From: a virus
Direction: 5' to 3' (one strand)
Virus record (IMG/VR): IMGVR_UViG_3300044612_001255
Location: 1-64,000 of that record
Length of the DNA: 64,000 nucleotides
Below are positions 15,937 to 23,445 of the stretch, piece by piece (position 1 is the stretch's first letter; every line of letters starts with the position of its first letter). Made by a program: the position numbers and the translations under genes. Below the pieces are notes generated by a model. It was not told the DNA's origin, ran no database searches, and was given only the letters and a program-made list of their open reading frames with translations.

Positions 15937-16095
15937 ATGGGCATACCTAACAAACAAATAGGATGGAGTCAGGAGAGTAATCTTCTTTGGCAAATATCAA
16001 ATCAGCTTGATCAGTTGATTAAGGTGACTGCTAGTTTAACAACTACTACCACCACAACTGCTTCTCCAACTACGACAACAACTACCACTGTATAA
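15937..16095 (+). CDS. docking segment fused to poly-Thr tail (52 aa)
   Basis: This 52-residue protein has the same N-terminal segment as the preceding gene (GIPNKQIGWSQESNLLW) but ends in two poly-Thr runs separated by ASP and closed by Val. The pairing looks like a gene duplication in which the knob was replaced by a mucin-like tail. Thr codons are mixed, so selection acts on the peptide. It probably binds the same virion site as its neighbour. Confidence 0.75.
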   Translation: MGIPNKQIGWSQESNLLWQISNQLDQLIKVTASLTTTTTTTASPTTTTTTTV

Positions 16096-16119
16096 AAGAG
16101 AAACCAATAACAACTACAT

Positions 16120-17136
16120 ATGAAGGATCTTAGATTTATCTGCGTTCAGCCAGATGACACTTATTTTACATGGCAAGTGCATCTATGGTTGGAAAGTCTC
16201 AAAGAAATAGGACACTCTGATAAAGCAATTGTTCTTCTTTACATTCCAACAGGAAGAGTGAAGAACACAAAATGGGAACAAATCATCAATTTGTATCCAG
16301 AAGCAGAGTTTCATTTCTATCAAGACGAGGGTGATTTAGATAAGTATTTACCTATATACATCCCAATACTCAGACCTTGGACATTATGGAAACACTTCAA
16401 GGAAAATCCAGATCTTAGTAACAAAGCAATATTCTACTGCGATTCTGATGTGCTATTCACAAAGAATTTCAATGTAGATGATTATACACAGGATGATGTA
16501 TGTTATTTGTCAGATACAAACAGTTACATCAACGCTACATATTTTGAAAGTAAACAAAATGACGTTCTTCCAAATAAGTTGGAAGAGTATAAAACTAGAG
16601 ATATTCTTGGAGAAGTGATGAGCTTAGTTGGTGTTGATAAGGATGTAGCTTATGACAACAATGAACACTCAGGAGGAGCACAATACTTCCTTAAAGATGT
16701 TGATGCTACATTCTGGAACAAGGTGATGAATGATTCTTTATTGATAAGAACTTATTTACAGAAAGTAAATAGAGAGTTCTTTGAAAATGAAAATAAGGGA
16801 TATCAAAGCTGGTGTGCAGATATGTGGGGTGTACTTTGGAATCTCTGGTTTAGAGGACAAGAAACAAAAGTGATTAAAGAAATGAATTTCTCTTGGGCAA
16901 CTGATCCAATTGAAAGACTAGAAGAAAATACGCTGTTTCACAATGCAGGAATTGTATCTCCACATAACGGAACATACCATTGCTTCTACAAAGGAAAGTA
17001 TCACAATGGTGGAGATCCTACACAAGATCCACATCTAGATGCAATTCTTAATGATGAAACATCTCAAAAATATTGCACATGGTTCTATGCAAATAAAATT
17101 AAAGAACTAAAAAATAAATATAACCTAACCTATTAA
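16120..17136 (+). CDS. GT-A type glycosyltransferase
   Basis: This 338-residue protein has an N-terminal FICVQPDDTYFTWQVHLWLE, a central IFYCDSDVLFTK with a DxD-type motif (about 105-116) and a C-terminal HSGGAQYF/FHNAGI pair that may position the acceptor. The pattern fits GT-A enzymes related to hydroxyproline arabinosyltransferase-like proteins, but the family call is tentative. It lies on the plus strand between poly-Thr and collagen-like virion genes, which strengthens the link to virion glycosylation. An AAACCAATAA element lies 10-19 bases before its ATG. Confidence 0.75.
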   Translation: MKDLRFICVQPDDTYFTWQVHLWLESLKEIGHSDKAIVLLYIPTGRVKNTKWEQIINLYPEAEFHFYQDEGDLDKYLPIYIPILRPWTLWKHFKENPDLSNKAIFYCDSDVLFTKNFNVDDYTQDDVCYLSDTNSYINATYFESKQNDVLPNKLEEYKTRDILGEVMSLVGVDKDVAYDNNEHSGGAQYFLKDVDATFWNKVMNDSLLIRTYLQKVNREFFENENKGYQSWCADMWGVLWNLWFRGQETKVIKEMNFSWATDPIERLEENTLFHNAGIVSPHNGTYHCFYKGKYHNGGDPTQDPHLDAILNDETSQKYCTWFYANKIKELKNKYNLTY

Positions 17137-17149
17137 CCGTAAAACAATT

Positions 17150-17389
17150 ATGGGAGCTTACAACAGAAAAGATTTGAAAGCGTATGTACGCTACGATGGT
17201 AGCGGACGTGTAGTAGCAGGTAGCTTGATCCTAAGAAGACAGAAGCCTAAAGTTGGTAATTGGGTAGAAGTTCCAGCATACGAATGCTGTGCGCCTACAA
17301 CAACCACTACTACAAGTACAAGTAGCACAACTACCACCACTACAACGGTAGCACCTACTACTACAACCACCACCACTTCACCTACCTAA
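17150..17389 (+). CDS. small virion protein with long poly-Thr tail (79 aa)
   Basis: Residues 1-48 form a small domain with an SGRVVAGSLILRRQ strand pair and a CC pair near residue 47. Residues about 50-79 are almost all Thr with Pro, Ser, Val and Ala breaks. It resembles small phage decoration proteins with a mucin-like tail. It is translated just before the ferritin-like gene (two-base gap). Confidence 0.75.
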   Translation: MGAYNRKDLKAYVRYDGSGRVVAGSLILRRQKPKVGNWVEVPAYECCAPTTTTTTSTSSTTTTTTTVAPTTTTTTTSPT

Positions 17390-17391
17390 TA

Positions 17392-17808
17392 ATGGCAAAG
17401 TCATTATTTCCAGAGGAAATGATTAACAAAAGCAATGGACCAGGGACTATGAGTCTCGAATCCATTGCTTCTAAGTTAACTTACTTTCAGGAGCAATTAC
17501 ATTTATTACATTGGCAAACTTCTAGCTATGCTGAACACAAAGCTACAGGTAAACTATATGAGTATCTACAGGACTTCAGAGATGATGTTGTAGAGAAAAT
17601 AATGGGATACACTGCAAGAAAACCAATGTCATTAAAGATTGATCCAATAGGACCAGCAGAGGTAGCAATGGTGGTTAGTGAATTAATGTCTTTTGCTTCT
17701 TCCCTAAAAGTTTATGGGGAATCAAACAGTTATCATGACATCGCAAATCTTGCAGATGCATTATCTGGAGAAGCAGCTAAAACTAAATATTTACTAACTT
17801 TGTCTTAA
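17392..17808 (+). CDS. ferritin-like / Dps-like helical protein (DUF5856-like)
   Basis: This 138-residue, all-helical protein has SKLTYFQEQLHLLHWQTSSY (about 24-43), a pattern like helix A of Dps/ferritin proteins (LHxxHWxT), and a later acidic helix FRDDVVEKIMG. Families like this recur in crAss-like and other Bacteroidota phages. Whether it binds iron cannot be decided: the His and Glu/Asp residues are present but the full ferroxidase set is not obvious. Roles could be protection of DNA or virion assembly. It overlaps the next start by one base. Confidence 0.65.
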   Translation: MAKSLFPEEMINKSNGPGTMSLESIASKLTYFQEQLHLLHWQTSSYAEHKATGKLYEYLQDFRDDVVEKIMGYTARKPMSLKIDPIGPAEVAMVVSELMSFASSLKVYGESNSYHDIANLADALSGEAAKTKYLLTLS

Positions 17809-18089
17809 TGGAGATAGTAAGGAAGTTCTTTCCAGAGATCATGCAGGATAACGACATGGTCTACTTTGCAAGACTAGAGGGTATGATCGACTCAATCGAT
17901 GAGCTCTCTGCATTGCAGATAACAAAGAGCACTCATTCCTATCAATTTAGACTTGCCCCTAGTCACCCCAAGTATATAGAAATGTTGCTTGAGGAGATAT
18001 TAAAGTTTCACAACATCTATAACATTAGATTGAATCTTTCAAAAAGTATCAAGACAACGGGCTCAATATCATTTGAAATCATTTTATAA
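17808..18089 (+). CDS. hypothetical protein (93 aa)
   Basis: This is a small mixed alpha/beta protein without Cys, recognisable motifs or membrane segments. The start codon overlaps the previous stop, so it is co-translated with the ferritin-like gene. I do not recognise the family. Confidence 0.65.
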   Translation: MEIVRKFFPEIMQDNDMVYFARLEGMIDSIDELSALQITKSTHSYQFRLAPSHPKYIEMLLEEILKFHNIYNIRLNLSKSIKTTGSISFEIIL

Positions 18090-18102
18090 ACCAATAATAA
18101 TT

Positions 18103-18354
18103 ATGTCTTACGATCCAACACAAAAGTACGTCTGGTCTCCAGATGAGAAAATTGAACTAACTGGTCAGGAATTTGCAATAGTGGTTAATGCTGTAAGAAG
18201 CATTCTTAACCTTCCAGAAGCTCCAGCAATCATTTTAGCTGACAAGGCTAATACAGCTCTTGACAGTATTATGGCTAAGAGTGTTGAAGAGGGAAAAATC
18301 AAACCTGCCCCTACACAATTAACTATTCACAAAGATGAAGAAGGAAATGATTAA
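18103..18354 (+). CDS. hypothetical protein (83 aa)
   Basis: The start at 18103 (MSYDPTQKYVWSPDEKIELT) is preferred over an upstream Met at 18073. It is preceded by an AAACCAATAA element at 18088-18097 and avoids overlapping the previous gene. The protein is helical with a short strand pair at the C-terminus. Similar short proteins sit among virion genes in related phages, but I cannot name a function. Confidence 0.75.
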   Translation: MSYDPTQKYVWSPDEKIELTGQEFAIVVNAVRSILNLPEAPAIILADKANTALDSIMAKSVEEGKIKPAPTQLTIHKDEEGND

Positions 18355-18493
18355 AAGAGCTGATGGCTCAGTTTCACAAAGAGGTTTGTGGGACAATATT
18401 AGAGCAAACAAAGGCAGTGGGAAAAAACCCACTGCTGCTATGCTCAAGCAAGAAAAAAAGATTAAGGCACAATCTAAAAGTAAAAAGAAATGA
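18347..18493 (+). CDS. small basic protein (48 aa)
   Basis: It starts at 18347 (or at an in-frame ATG at 18335). It has an RADGSVSQRGLWDNIRANKG core, then a KKPTAAMLKQEKKIK segment and a Lys-rich end. This core recurs in small proteins of many environmental phages. It overlaps the previous gene by 8 bases and the next by 4 (ATGA). It is probably a virion-packaged or DNA-binding peptide; the function is not known to me. Confidence 0.75.
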   Translation: MIKRADGSVSQRGLWDNIRANKGSGKKPTAAMLKQEKKIKAQSKSKKK

Positions 18494-18867
18494 AAAAGAA
18501 AATGCAAGCTGGTGGAGTTGTTAAATCTCAACCAAAACGTGTAGGACCTGTTGATCCTGATGGTGCTTGGACTAAAGTGCAAGAAAGAAACTTGCCTCCA
18601 GTTAACGCAAAAACTAAGGTGAGTCTTGCTCCAGATAAAGAACTTGGTGCTACCAAGATGATGAAAAAGGGTGGTGAGGTAGAAAAAGCTAAAGGTGGTA
18701 AGTGGATTCAAAAGGCTATCAAAAAGCCAGGAGCTCTACGTGCACAACTTGGTGCTAAGAAGGGTGAACCAATTCCTGCTGGTAAACTTGCAGCTGCTGC
18801 AAAGAAGCCTGGGAAACTTGGTCAAAGAGCTCGTCTTGCTCAGACACTAAAGAAAATGAAGAAATAA
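18490..18867 (+). CDS. basic Lys/Ala/Gly-rich protein (125 aa)
   Basis: The N-terminus KKKMQAGGVV resembles the IKKAQ-x-G motif of proteins at 22959, 23446 and 23942. A central KKGGEVEKAKGG linker follows. The C-terminal half (GKWIQKAIKKPGALRAQLGA through LGQRARLAQTLKKM) is a strongly basic segment found in many phages. It may bind nucleic acid or be processed in the capsid; this is inference. Confidence 0.75.
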   Translation: MKKKMQAGGVVKSQPKRVGPVDPDGAWTKVQERNLPPVNAKTKVSLAPDKELGATKMMKKGGEVEKAKGGKWIQKAIKKPGALRAQLGAKKGEPIPAGKLAAAAKKPGKLGQRARLAQTLKKMKK

Positions 18868-18872
18868 TAGCC

Positions 18873-19307
18873 ATGCAGGACATTAAGAACTTTGATATGG
18901 GACAATACATTCTTGTTATTGGTAAGGATGCTACGGACATATTTAAGTTTTATAATGTTAAAGAAATGCATGGTTTGAATTACAAAGATGCCAAAGCTGA
19001 AGAGGTTGACAAGACAAAAGGGAATGGAGTTTACATCTATGGACTTACAAACTATGATCCAGAAGATAAGAAGCTCACAGCCAAAGATCCATATAAACCT
19101 TTTGTCTTCTTGAATATGGGTACGTTTAATAAATATAGCGCAGATGAACAGAAGACAGCGATTATGCATGAAACTATGCACCTAGCTTTTCTTTTATACA
19201 AATGGGATGCTGAAAAAAAATCAGAGGAGATAATAACTCTTGCTGAAGATGAGGCTAACACAATCGTAAAGAAATTAAAATCTCTTAACCTTTTAAAAAA
19301 GAAATGA
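18873..19307 (+). CDS. putative zinc metallopeptidase (HExxH zincin)
   Basis: This 144-residue protein contains IMHETMHLAFLL (about 97-108), a good HExxH zinc-binding motif within a hydrophobic helix. An acidic helix about 20 residues later (ITLAEDEANTIV) could supply the third ligand as in gluzincins. No signal peptide or membrane segment is seen. Because it is embedded among small basic virion-type proteins that share short repeated motifs, it is a candidate for processing virion proteins. It might equally be delivered into the host. Confidence 0.7.
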   Translation: MQDIKNFDMGQYILVIGKDATDIFKFYNVKEMHGLNYKDAKAEEVDKTKGNGVYIYGLTNYDPEDKKLTAKDPYKPFVFLNMGTFNKYSADEQKTAIMHETMHLAFLLYKWDAEKKSEEIITLAEDEANTIVKKLKSLNLLKKK

Positions 19308-19657
19308 GAAACATCACACCTGTTCCAAATGGTCCTCTTGTTAAAAAGAAAGGACTATTTAAAGGTTCTACACTAAAGAATGGTGGTAAGGTGAAGGTGA
19401 TGGCTGGTGGTGAAAAGCATGTAGTTTATAAATCTGCCAAAAACAGTAGTAAAGCTACCAAAGGAGACATAATGGTAAACCATCCTACAATGGATAAAGG
19501 TAAATGGGATACCATCAATCTCACTAAGATAGGAAGAGCTAAAACAGTTAAACAAGGTGTCGCTTCTACAAAGAAATGGCACAAAGATAATCCTGATTAT
19601 AAATATAAAGGAAAAAGAAATGGCAAAGACAGCAGCTTGGACAAGAAAAGAAGGTAA
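19304..19657 (+). CDS. basic protein (117 aa), unknown
   Basis: This is a Lys/Gly-rich protein with an LKNGGKVKVMAGGEKHVV segment and a basic tail (KYKGKRNGK). It overlaps the zincin stop by four bases (ATGA), and its own end overlaps the next gene by 38 bases. It appears to belong to the same set of small basic proteins. Confidence 0.7.
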   Translation: MRNITPVPNGPLVKKKGLFKGSTLKNGGKVKVMAGGEKHVVYKSAKNSSKATKGDIMVNHPTMDKGKWDTINLTKIGRAKTVKQGVASTKKWHKDNPDYKYKGKRNGKDSSLDKKRR

Positions 19658-19892
19658 AGATCCTAAGGGTGGCCTAAATCGTAAAGGTGTTGCCTCATAC
19701 AGAAGAGCAAATCCTGGAAGCAAATTAAAGATGGCTGTAACAACTAAGCCATCTAAGCTTGACCCAGATAGCAAGCCTGCAAAAAGACGCAAGTCTTTCT
19801 GTGCTAGGATGTCTGGTGTAAAGGGTCCTATGACAAAGCCCAATGGCAAACCTACAAGAAAAGCTTTAGCTCTAAGAAAGTGGAACTGCTAG
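19620..19892 (+). CDS. conserved small basic protein (90 aa, DUF6321-like)
   Basis: Starting at 19620, it has the pattern AAWTRKEGKDPKGGLNRKG and, at the C-terminus, RRKSFCARMSGVKGPM plus TRKALALRKWNC. This combination recurs in short proteins of phages and giant viruses, possibly the family DUF6321; that name is from memory and unverified. Conserved Cys residues (two) and basic character suggest a nucleic-acid or metal role. It ends with TAG. Confidence 0.8.
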   Translation: MAKTAAWTRKEGKDPKGGLNRKGVASYRRANPGSKLKMAVTTKPSKLDPDSKPAKRRKSFCARMSGVKGPMTKPNGKPTRKALALRKWNC

Positions 19893-20030
19893 CCATCATA
19901 TTATATATCACTTTTTTAGTTATGTGCTCTAAGCATGTACGTTATAACTTCAACTTTTTAAAATCAACTAATGATAGGAGACCAAAACTTTTTACGTGGT
20001 CAGTGAATAAATCAACTAAAGCTCCGCACA

Positions 20031-20906
20031 ATGTTTAAAATAGAAAGAATACTGAAGAATGTACATTCTTTAGAACTGAAAGACTATAAGCTAGCAATCA
20101 TATCAGACTTACATTGGGACAATCCTAAATGCGACAGAACAAAACTTAAAGATCATCTAGAATATTGTAAGACCAATAAGATACCCATCCTGGTCAACGG
20201 AGACCTATTTTGCCTCATGCAGGGCAGGGGCGATCGTAGAGCTAATAAATCAGACATTAGACCAGAGCATAACAACGCTAAGTATCTAGACTCTGTTATT
20301 GAGACAGCTGTAGAATGGTTTAGTCCATACGCACATTTATTTACAGTGATTGCTTATGGTAATCATGAGACTAGCATTATCAAATACCAGGAGACAGATG
20401 TTCTACAGAGATTTGTAGACCTTCTCAATTACAAGAACAAAACAAATGTTCAAGTGGGTGGATATGGTGGATGGGTTTCTATAAAGTTAAATTACAGTAG
20501 TGTATCACTTGTAAAACATCTTAAGTATTTTCATGGTTCTGGTGGTGGAGGTATCGTAACGAAAGGTGCAATCAACCTCACAAGAGCCCTTGAAATGTAT
20601 GAGAACATGGATATATTTGTTCTTGGTCACATTCACGAGAACTGGTGTAGAAATGATGTAAGAGACGTTTTGAAATTCAATCGTGGAAAGCGTGAATATG
20701 AGCTGGAGCAGAAAGAAATTCACCATTGCATTGTTGGAACATACAAAGAAGAATATGGCGATGGGTCACATGGATGGCACATTGAACGTGGTGCTCCTCC
20801 AAAACCTACGGGTGGTAGAATTATTTTATTCAATATGAAAAGACATCAATCAAAAAGTACAAATACTTACAGTGTTTTAATAGATTCTATTAAATTCCCG
20901 CTATGA
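20031..20906 (+). CDS. calcineurin-like metallophosphoesterase
   Basis: This 291-residue enzyme has the full metal-ligand motif series: SDLHWD (about 25-30), NGDLF (about 57-61), YGNHE (about 112-116), YFHG (about 170-173) and GHIHENW (about 201-207). It could hydrolyse phosphodiesters or phosphomonoesters. Members occur next to replication or virion genes in several crAss-like phages. It is preceded by a 138-base gap without another visible gene. Specific substrate unknown. Confidence 0.9.
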   Translation: MFKIERILKNVHSLELKDYKLAIISDLHWDNPKCDRTKLKDHLEYCKTNKIPILVNGDLFCLMQGRGDRRANKSDIRPEHNNAKYLDSVIETAVEWFSPYAHLFTVIAYGNHETSIIKYQETDVLQRFVDLLNYKNKTNVQVGGYGGWVSIKLNYSSVSLVKHLKYFHGSGGGGIVTKGAINLTRALEMYENMDIFVLGHIHENWCRNDVRDVLKFNRGKREYELEQKEIHHCIVGTYKEEYGDGSHGWHIERGAPPKPTGGRIILFNMKRHQSKSTNTYSVLIDSIKFPL

Positions 20907-20929
20907 AAGCGAAATTGATTTAATAAATT

Positions 20930-21226
20930 ATGGAAAAGAAAAAACGTTTGTCTCGAGAAGAAAAATCACAAATGTTTCTTGTAGATGCTATAAACAAAAT
21001 GTTTGAAATTGCTGGTCACCCTATTACGTATGGAGATATTAAAGATAGAAAAGACAATTGGTTTCAACAGTGGGAAATGACATATGAACAAGGTGAAAAT
21101 TGGAAGCAGTGGGGTATTTTGGAAATTAAAAAAAGATTAAAGATGAATCAACACTTAGCAGAAAGAGAAATGGCAATGATTAACTTAATGTGGGGGTTAA
21201 AGTATTCAAACTTTCCAAAAGAATAA
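20930..21226 (+). CDS. hypothetical protein (98 aa)
   Basis: This is a helical, Trp-rich protein (NWFQQWEMTY and NWKQWGILEIKKRL). No membrane segment or known motif is visible. It follows the phosphoesterase with 23 bases between and is probably in the same transcript. Confidence 0.7.
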   Translation: MEKKKRLSREEKSQMFLVDAINKMFEIAGHPITYGDIKDRKDNWFQQWEMTYEQGENWKQWGILEIKKRLKMNQHLAEREMAMINLMWGLKYSNFPKE

Positions 21227-21244
21227 ACTATAACATCAAGACAA

Positions 21245-21793
21245 ATGAAAGAGTTACTTGACGATGAACGAATCAGGATTGCTATTTTAGCTTTTATTGC
21301 AGGGGTAATTTTAGCTTTTATAGTATATCCTAGACCTGAACAGGAGACAGTGTACAAGTTTGAAACAAAAGTGGAAACTGATACAGTCTACAAAGAGATT
21401 AAAGACACAGTGTACATCCCTAAAACTAAGATAAAAACAGAAGTTCTTAGGGATACAATCCTTGTTGACTACAAGCCTACAATTAATAGCTTCAGTACAA
21501 TAACTCCTTTTGAATATGGTAAGACATATGTTTCTGGAGAAGTGCTTGGAGAGGTGCTTAAAATGACTGTAACGAATGATTTCAAAATCCCTACAGTGAC
21601 AAACACCATCACCAACACAGAGACTAAGACTATTATACAAAAGCCTAAAGGAATCTATGTTGGTGCAGGCATCAACTCTTTGTTAGATCCAGCTGCAAAA
21701 GTTGCTTATTTGGACAACAAGTATCTATTCCAATATCAATATCAACCTGTGACAAAAATTCACAGTTTGGGAATTAGTAAGAAGTTATTCTAA
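21245..21793 (+). CDS. single-pass membrane protein with beta-rich outer part
   Basis: Of 182 residues, about 10-28 (IRIAILAFIAGVILAFIVYP) form an N-terminal membrane anchor. A repetitive strand region TVYKFETKVETDTVYKEIKD and a Gly-containing C-terminal domain follow. Topology suggests an inner-membrane anchor with a periplasmic part reaching outward, as in spanins or stator-like proteins. A spanin role is only a possibility, as the lysis cassette is 6 kb away. It is the last gene before a hairpin-rich spacer. Confidence 0.7.
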   Translation: MKELLDDERIRIAILAFIAGVILAFIVYPRPEQETVYKFETKVETDTVYKEIKDTVYIPKTKIKTEVLRDTILVDYKPTINSFSTITPFEYGKTYVSGEVLGEVLKMTVTNDFKIPTVTNTITNTETKTIIQKPKGIYVGAGINSLLDPAAKVAYLDNKYLFQYQYQPVTKIHSLGISKKLF

Positions 21794-21832
21794 AGGTTTA
21801 CAAAAGTTCCCAATTTGGTAACTTATAAGTTA

Positions 21833-21865
21833 ACGAGGGTAGAAAGTTGCAAAATCTACCCTCGT
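21833..21865. terminator. perfect 11-bp hairpin after the phosphoesterase operon
   Basis: ACGAGGGTAGA (21833-21843) pairs with TCTACCCTCGT (21855-21865). The tract after it is only weakly T-rich, so termination efficiency is uncertain. It is the first of several inverted repeats in the 275-base spacer between convergent genes. Confidence 0.6.
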
Positions 21866-21969
21866 AATTCGAAAAACTTCCGATAAGATTAAAGATATTT
21901 TACATAAACTGCCAAATTGTAAATTCTATTTTACTTTTGGCAACTTATAGCAAATAGTGCCAAAATATA

Positions 21970-22016
21970 GTCCCAGATTTAGTCAATATCTGGGACGAAT
22001 TGTTTAGTTTTTTAGC
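21970..22016 (+). terminator. intrinsic terminator, 9-bp stem plus T tract
   Basis: GTCCCAGAT (21970-21978) pairs with ATCTGGGAC (21988-21996). It is followed by GAATTGTTTAGTTTTTT, a good plus-strand T tract. Confidence 0.75.
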
Positions 22017-22032
22017 AAATAAACTGGACATT

Positions 22033-22065
22033 TTTGTCGCAAAAACTCACTAAATGTGCGACAAA
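22033..22065. terminator. hairpin beside the stop of the convergent minus-strand gene
   Basis: TTTGTCGCA (22033-22041) pairs with TGCGACAAA (22057-22065). It starts three bases after the end of the minus-strand gene ending at 22069 and probably ends that transcript. A T run on the plus side makes it bidirectional. Confidence 0.65.
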
Positions 22066-22068
22066 TTT

Positions 22069-22446
22069 TTAATCCTCGTTGTGTGATTTACTAGTAGTAT
22101 GACTCCAAGTAGTAGTATGTGCATACCCACATGAAGCAGTTGAGTTAGTATTGTAAGGGTTGCTTATATTACTTGGTGTAGTTTGTTTTGCATGAATTTT
22201 TAACAAAACAAGATAGCCAACTAAGTCATTAACTACATCTTCATCATCCTTCTCAAGGCTACCGTTTTTGATTCTCTTGAGCTTATCATCAATCCTAACC
22301 AGTAGTCCTTCTTTTGCGGACAACTGACTGAACACACCAAGAGGTTCTAATGCTGAGTTACCATACTTTTCATTCTTAGCAATTAAGAGATCTTCAATCT
22401 TTTGAAGAACATCATGAACTTCTTCTTGAAATTTATTATCAGGCAT
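22069..22446 (-). CDS. DUF1599-like nucleotide-modification-associated protein
   Basis: This 125-residue protein has the pattern KNEKYGNSALEPLGVFSQ (about 24-41), LLVRIDDKLKRIKNG (about 48-62) and EDVVNDLVGYLVLL (about 68-81). This pattern is typical of the DUF1599 / Nmad1 family, which is linked to nucleotide metabolism or base modification in phages. The C-terminal 35 residues are Thr/Ser/His-rich and look disordered. An ATTGGTTT (AAACCAAT on its strand) lies just upstream of its start. Enzymatic activity is unproven. Confidence 0.7.
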   Translation of the reverse strand: MPDNKFQEEVHDVLQKIEDLLIAKNEKYGNSALEPLGVFSQLSAKEGLLVRIDDKLKRIKNGSLEKDDEDVVNDLVGYLVLLKIHAKQTTPSNISNPYNTNSTASCGYAHTTTWSHTTSKSHNED

Positions 22447-22448
22447 AT

Positions 22449-22631
22449 TTATTGGTTTTTTATTTCTATAAAATCATTCCACCTTAAAAGATCTTCTTCT
22501 GTAATGCCCGCCCATTTTCCAGAGTTGTGTCTCATGAAGTTTACATCTTTTACAGTGTACACAATTCCTACAATAGGTTTTGTCTTCCAACCATACATAT
22601 GGGGATCACCTTCAAACCTGAACTTCTTCAT
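22449..22631 (-). CDS. hypothetical protein (60 aa)
   Basis: The start at 22631 (MKKFRFEGDPHMYGW) is chosen over a longer frame because it overlaps the upstream stop by only 20 bases. It has a short mixed alpha/beta sequence with several Trp and no motif I can name. It is the middle gene of a three-gene minus-strand unit. Confidence 0.6.
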   Translation of the reverse strand: MKKFRFEGDPHMYGWKTKPIVGIVYTVKDVNFMRHNSGKWAGITEEDLLRWNDFIEIKNQ

Positions 22632-22866
22632 AGAAGGATTTGAAGCTTTTAAACTTTTGACCTTTGAGGTAGTCGCTGGTTTTAAACTTGGCTCTCCCTT
22701 TTTTAACCAGGAGACCATCTGGGAAAAGAACGTAGAATTCATTTTCAATTTCAGGTTCATTGAGTGAGACATAATCTTTCCACCATTCGTTAGGCTTTTT
22801 GTTCTCGTCAATAACCTTCAACACTTCGTGGGTTCCAAAAGGGTTTAAAACATCAATGTGTTCCAT
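22612..22866 (-). CDS. hypothetical protein (84 aa)
   Basis: This is a mixed-charge protein with an EPEIENEFYVLFPDGLLVKK strand region and a basic C-terminal end. It is the first gene of the small minus-strand unit, divergent from the basic-protein cluster at 22959. Family unknown. Confidence 0.65.
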   Translation of the reverse strand: MEHIDVLNPFGTHEVLKVIDENKKPNEWWKDYVSLNEPEIENEFYVLFPDGLLVKKGRAKFKTSDYLKGQKFKSFKSFYEEVQV

Positions 22867-22958
22867 ACATTTAATTAAATTTTGGTTTTATGAAAAATAT
22901 ACAAATTATTTTTAAATTTACTAAACATTCGACAATTCAAACAAAACATTTATAAATC

Positions 22959-23444
22959 ATGAAAAAAATTGCAAAAGCCAAATCTGGTAAAAGTTTTGGA
23001 ATGCTTTCTGTAAAAGCAGGCATTGACAAAAATCCTAAGCCTACAGCAGCTGATAGAATTGCTGGTGCTAAAATGAATGCAGGAAAAGCTAAGTATGGTG
23101 CTAAAGTTGCTGCTAAAAAAGTAGTTGCTAAGAAACCAATTAAAAAAGCTCAAGCTGGAGATAATGTTAAAAATTATGACCAAGAGGGATCAATGCTTCC
23201 TGAAGCTGTAGTAACTGCTTCCAGAATGACTGATAAGCCTACTAAAACAGCTAGTTCACAAAAAAGTAAGCCAAGCAATAGCTATAAAGCCATTATCAAA
23301 AGATCTAATAAGATGAATAAAAATCAGTCTGGATTCAGTAGAATGAATCCTAGAAAAAGATTTGAAGATGGTGGAGAAGTTAGCATGGCTAAAAAAGGAG
23401 CTTCTGTAAAGAAGTCTATGGGTAAATGTAAAATGGGTTGCTGA
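22959..23444 (+). CDS. Lys/Ala-rich basic protein with KKAQAG motif and CKMGC end (161 aa)
   Basis: The N-terminal 70 residues are histone-like low complexity (Lys, Ala, Val), ending in KKPIKKAQAGD. A MLPEAVVTASRM segment and a disordered Ser/Lys region follow, and the last residues are GKCKMGC. It is a paralogue of the next gene (shared KKPIKKAQ, MLPE-V, GG linker and KCK-x-GC end). The composition suggests DNA or RNA binding inside the capsid, perhaps with proteolytic trimming at the Gly motif. Not recognised as a named family. Confidence 0.7.
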   Translation: MKKIAKAKSGKSFGMLSVKAGIDKNPKPTAADRIAGAKMNAGKAKYGAKVAAKKVVAKKPIKKAQAGDNVKNYDQEGSMLPEAVVTASRMTDKPTKTASSQKSKPSNSYKAIIKRSNKMNKNQSGFSRMNPRKRFEDGGEVSMAKKGASVKKSMGKCKMGC

Positions 23445-23445
23445 T

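Noticed and set aside
17191-17376. Poly-Val frame opposite the poly-Thr gene
   Set aside because: It is antisense of a Thr-rich tail, with no independent support.
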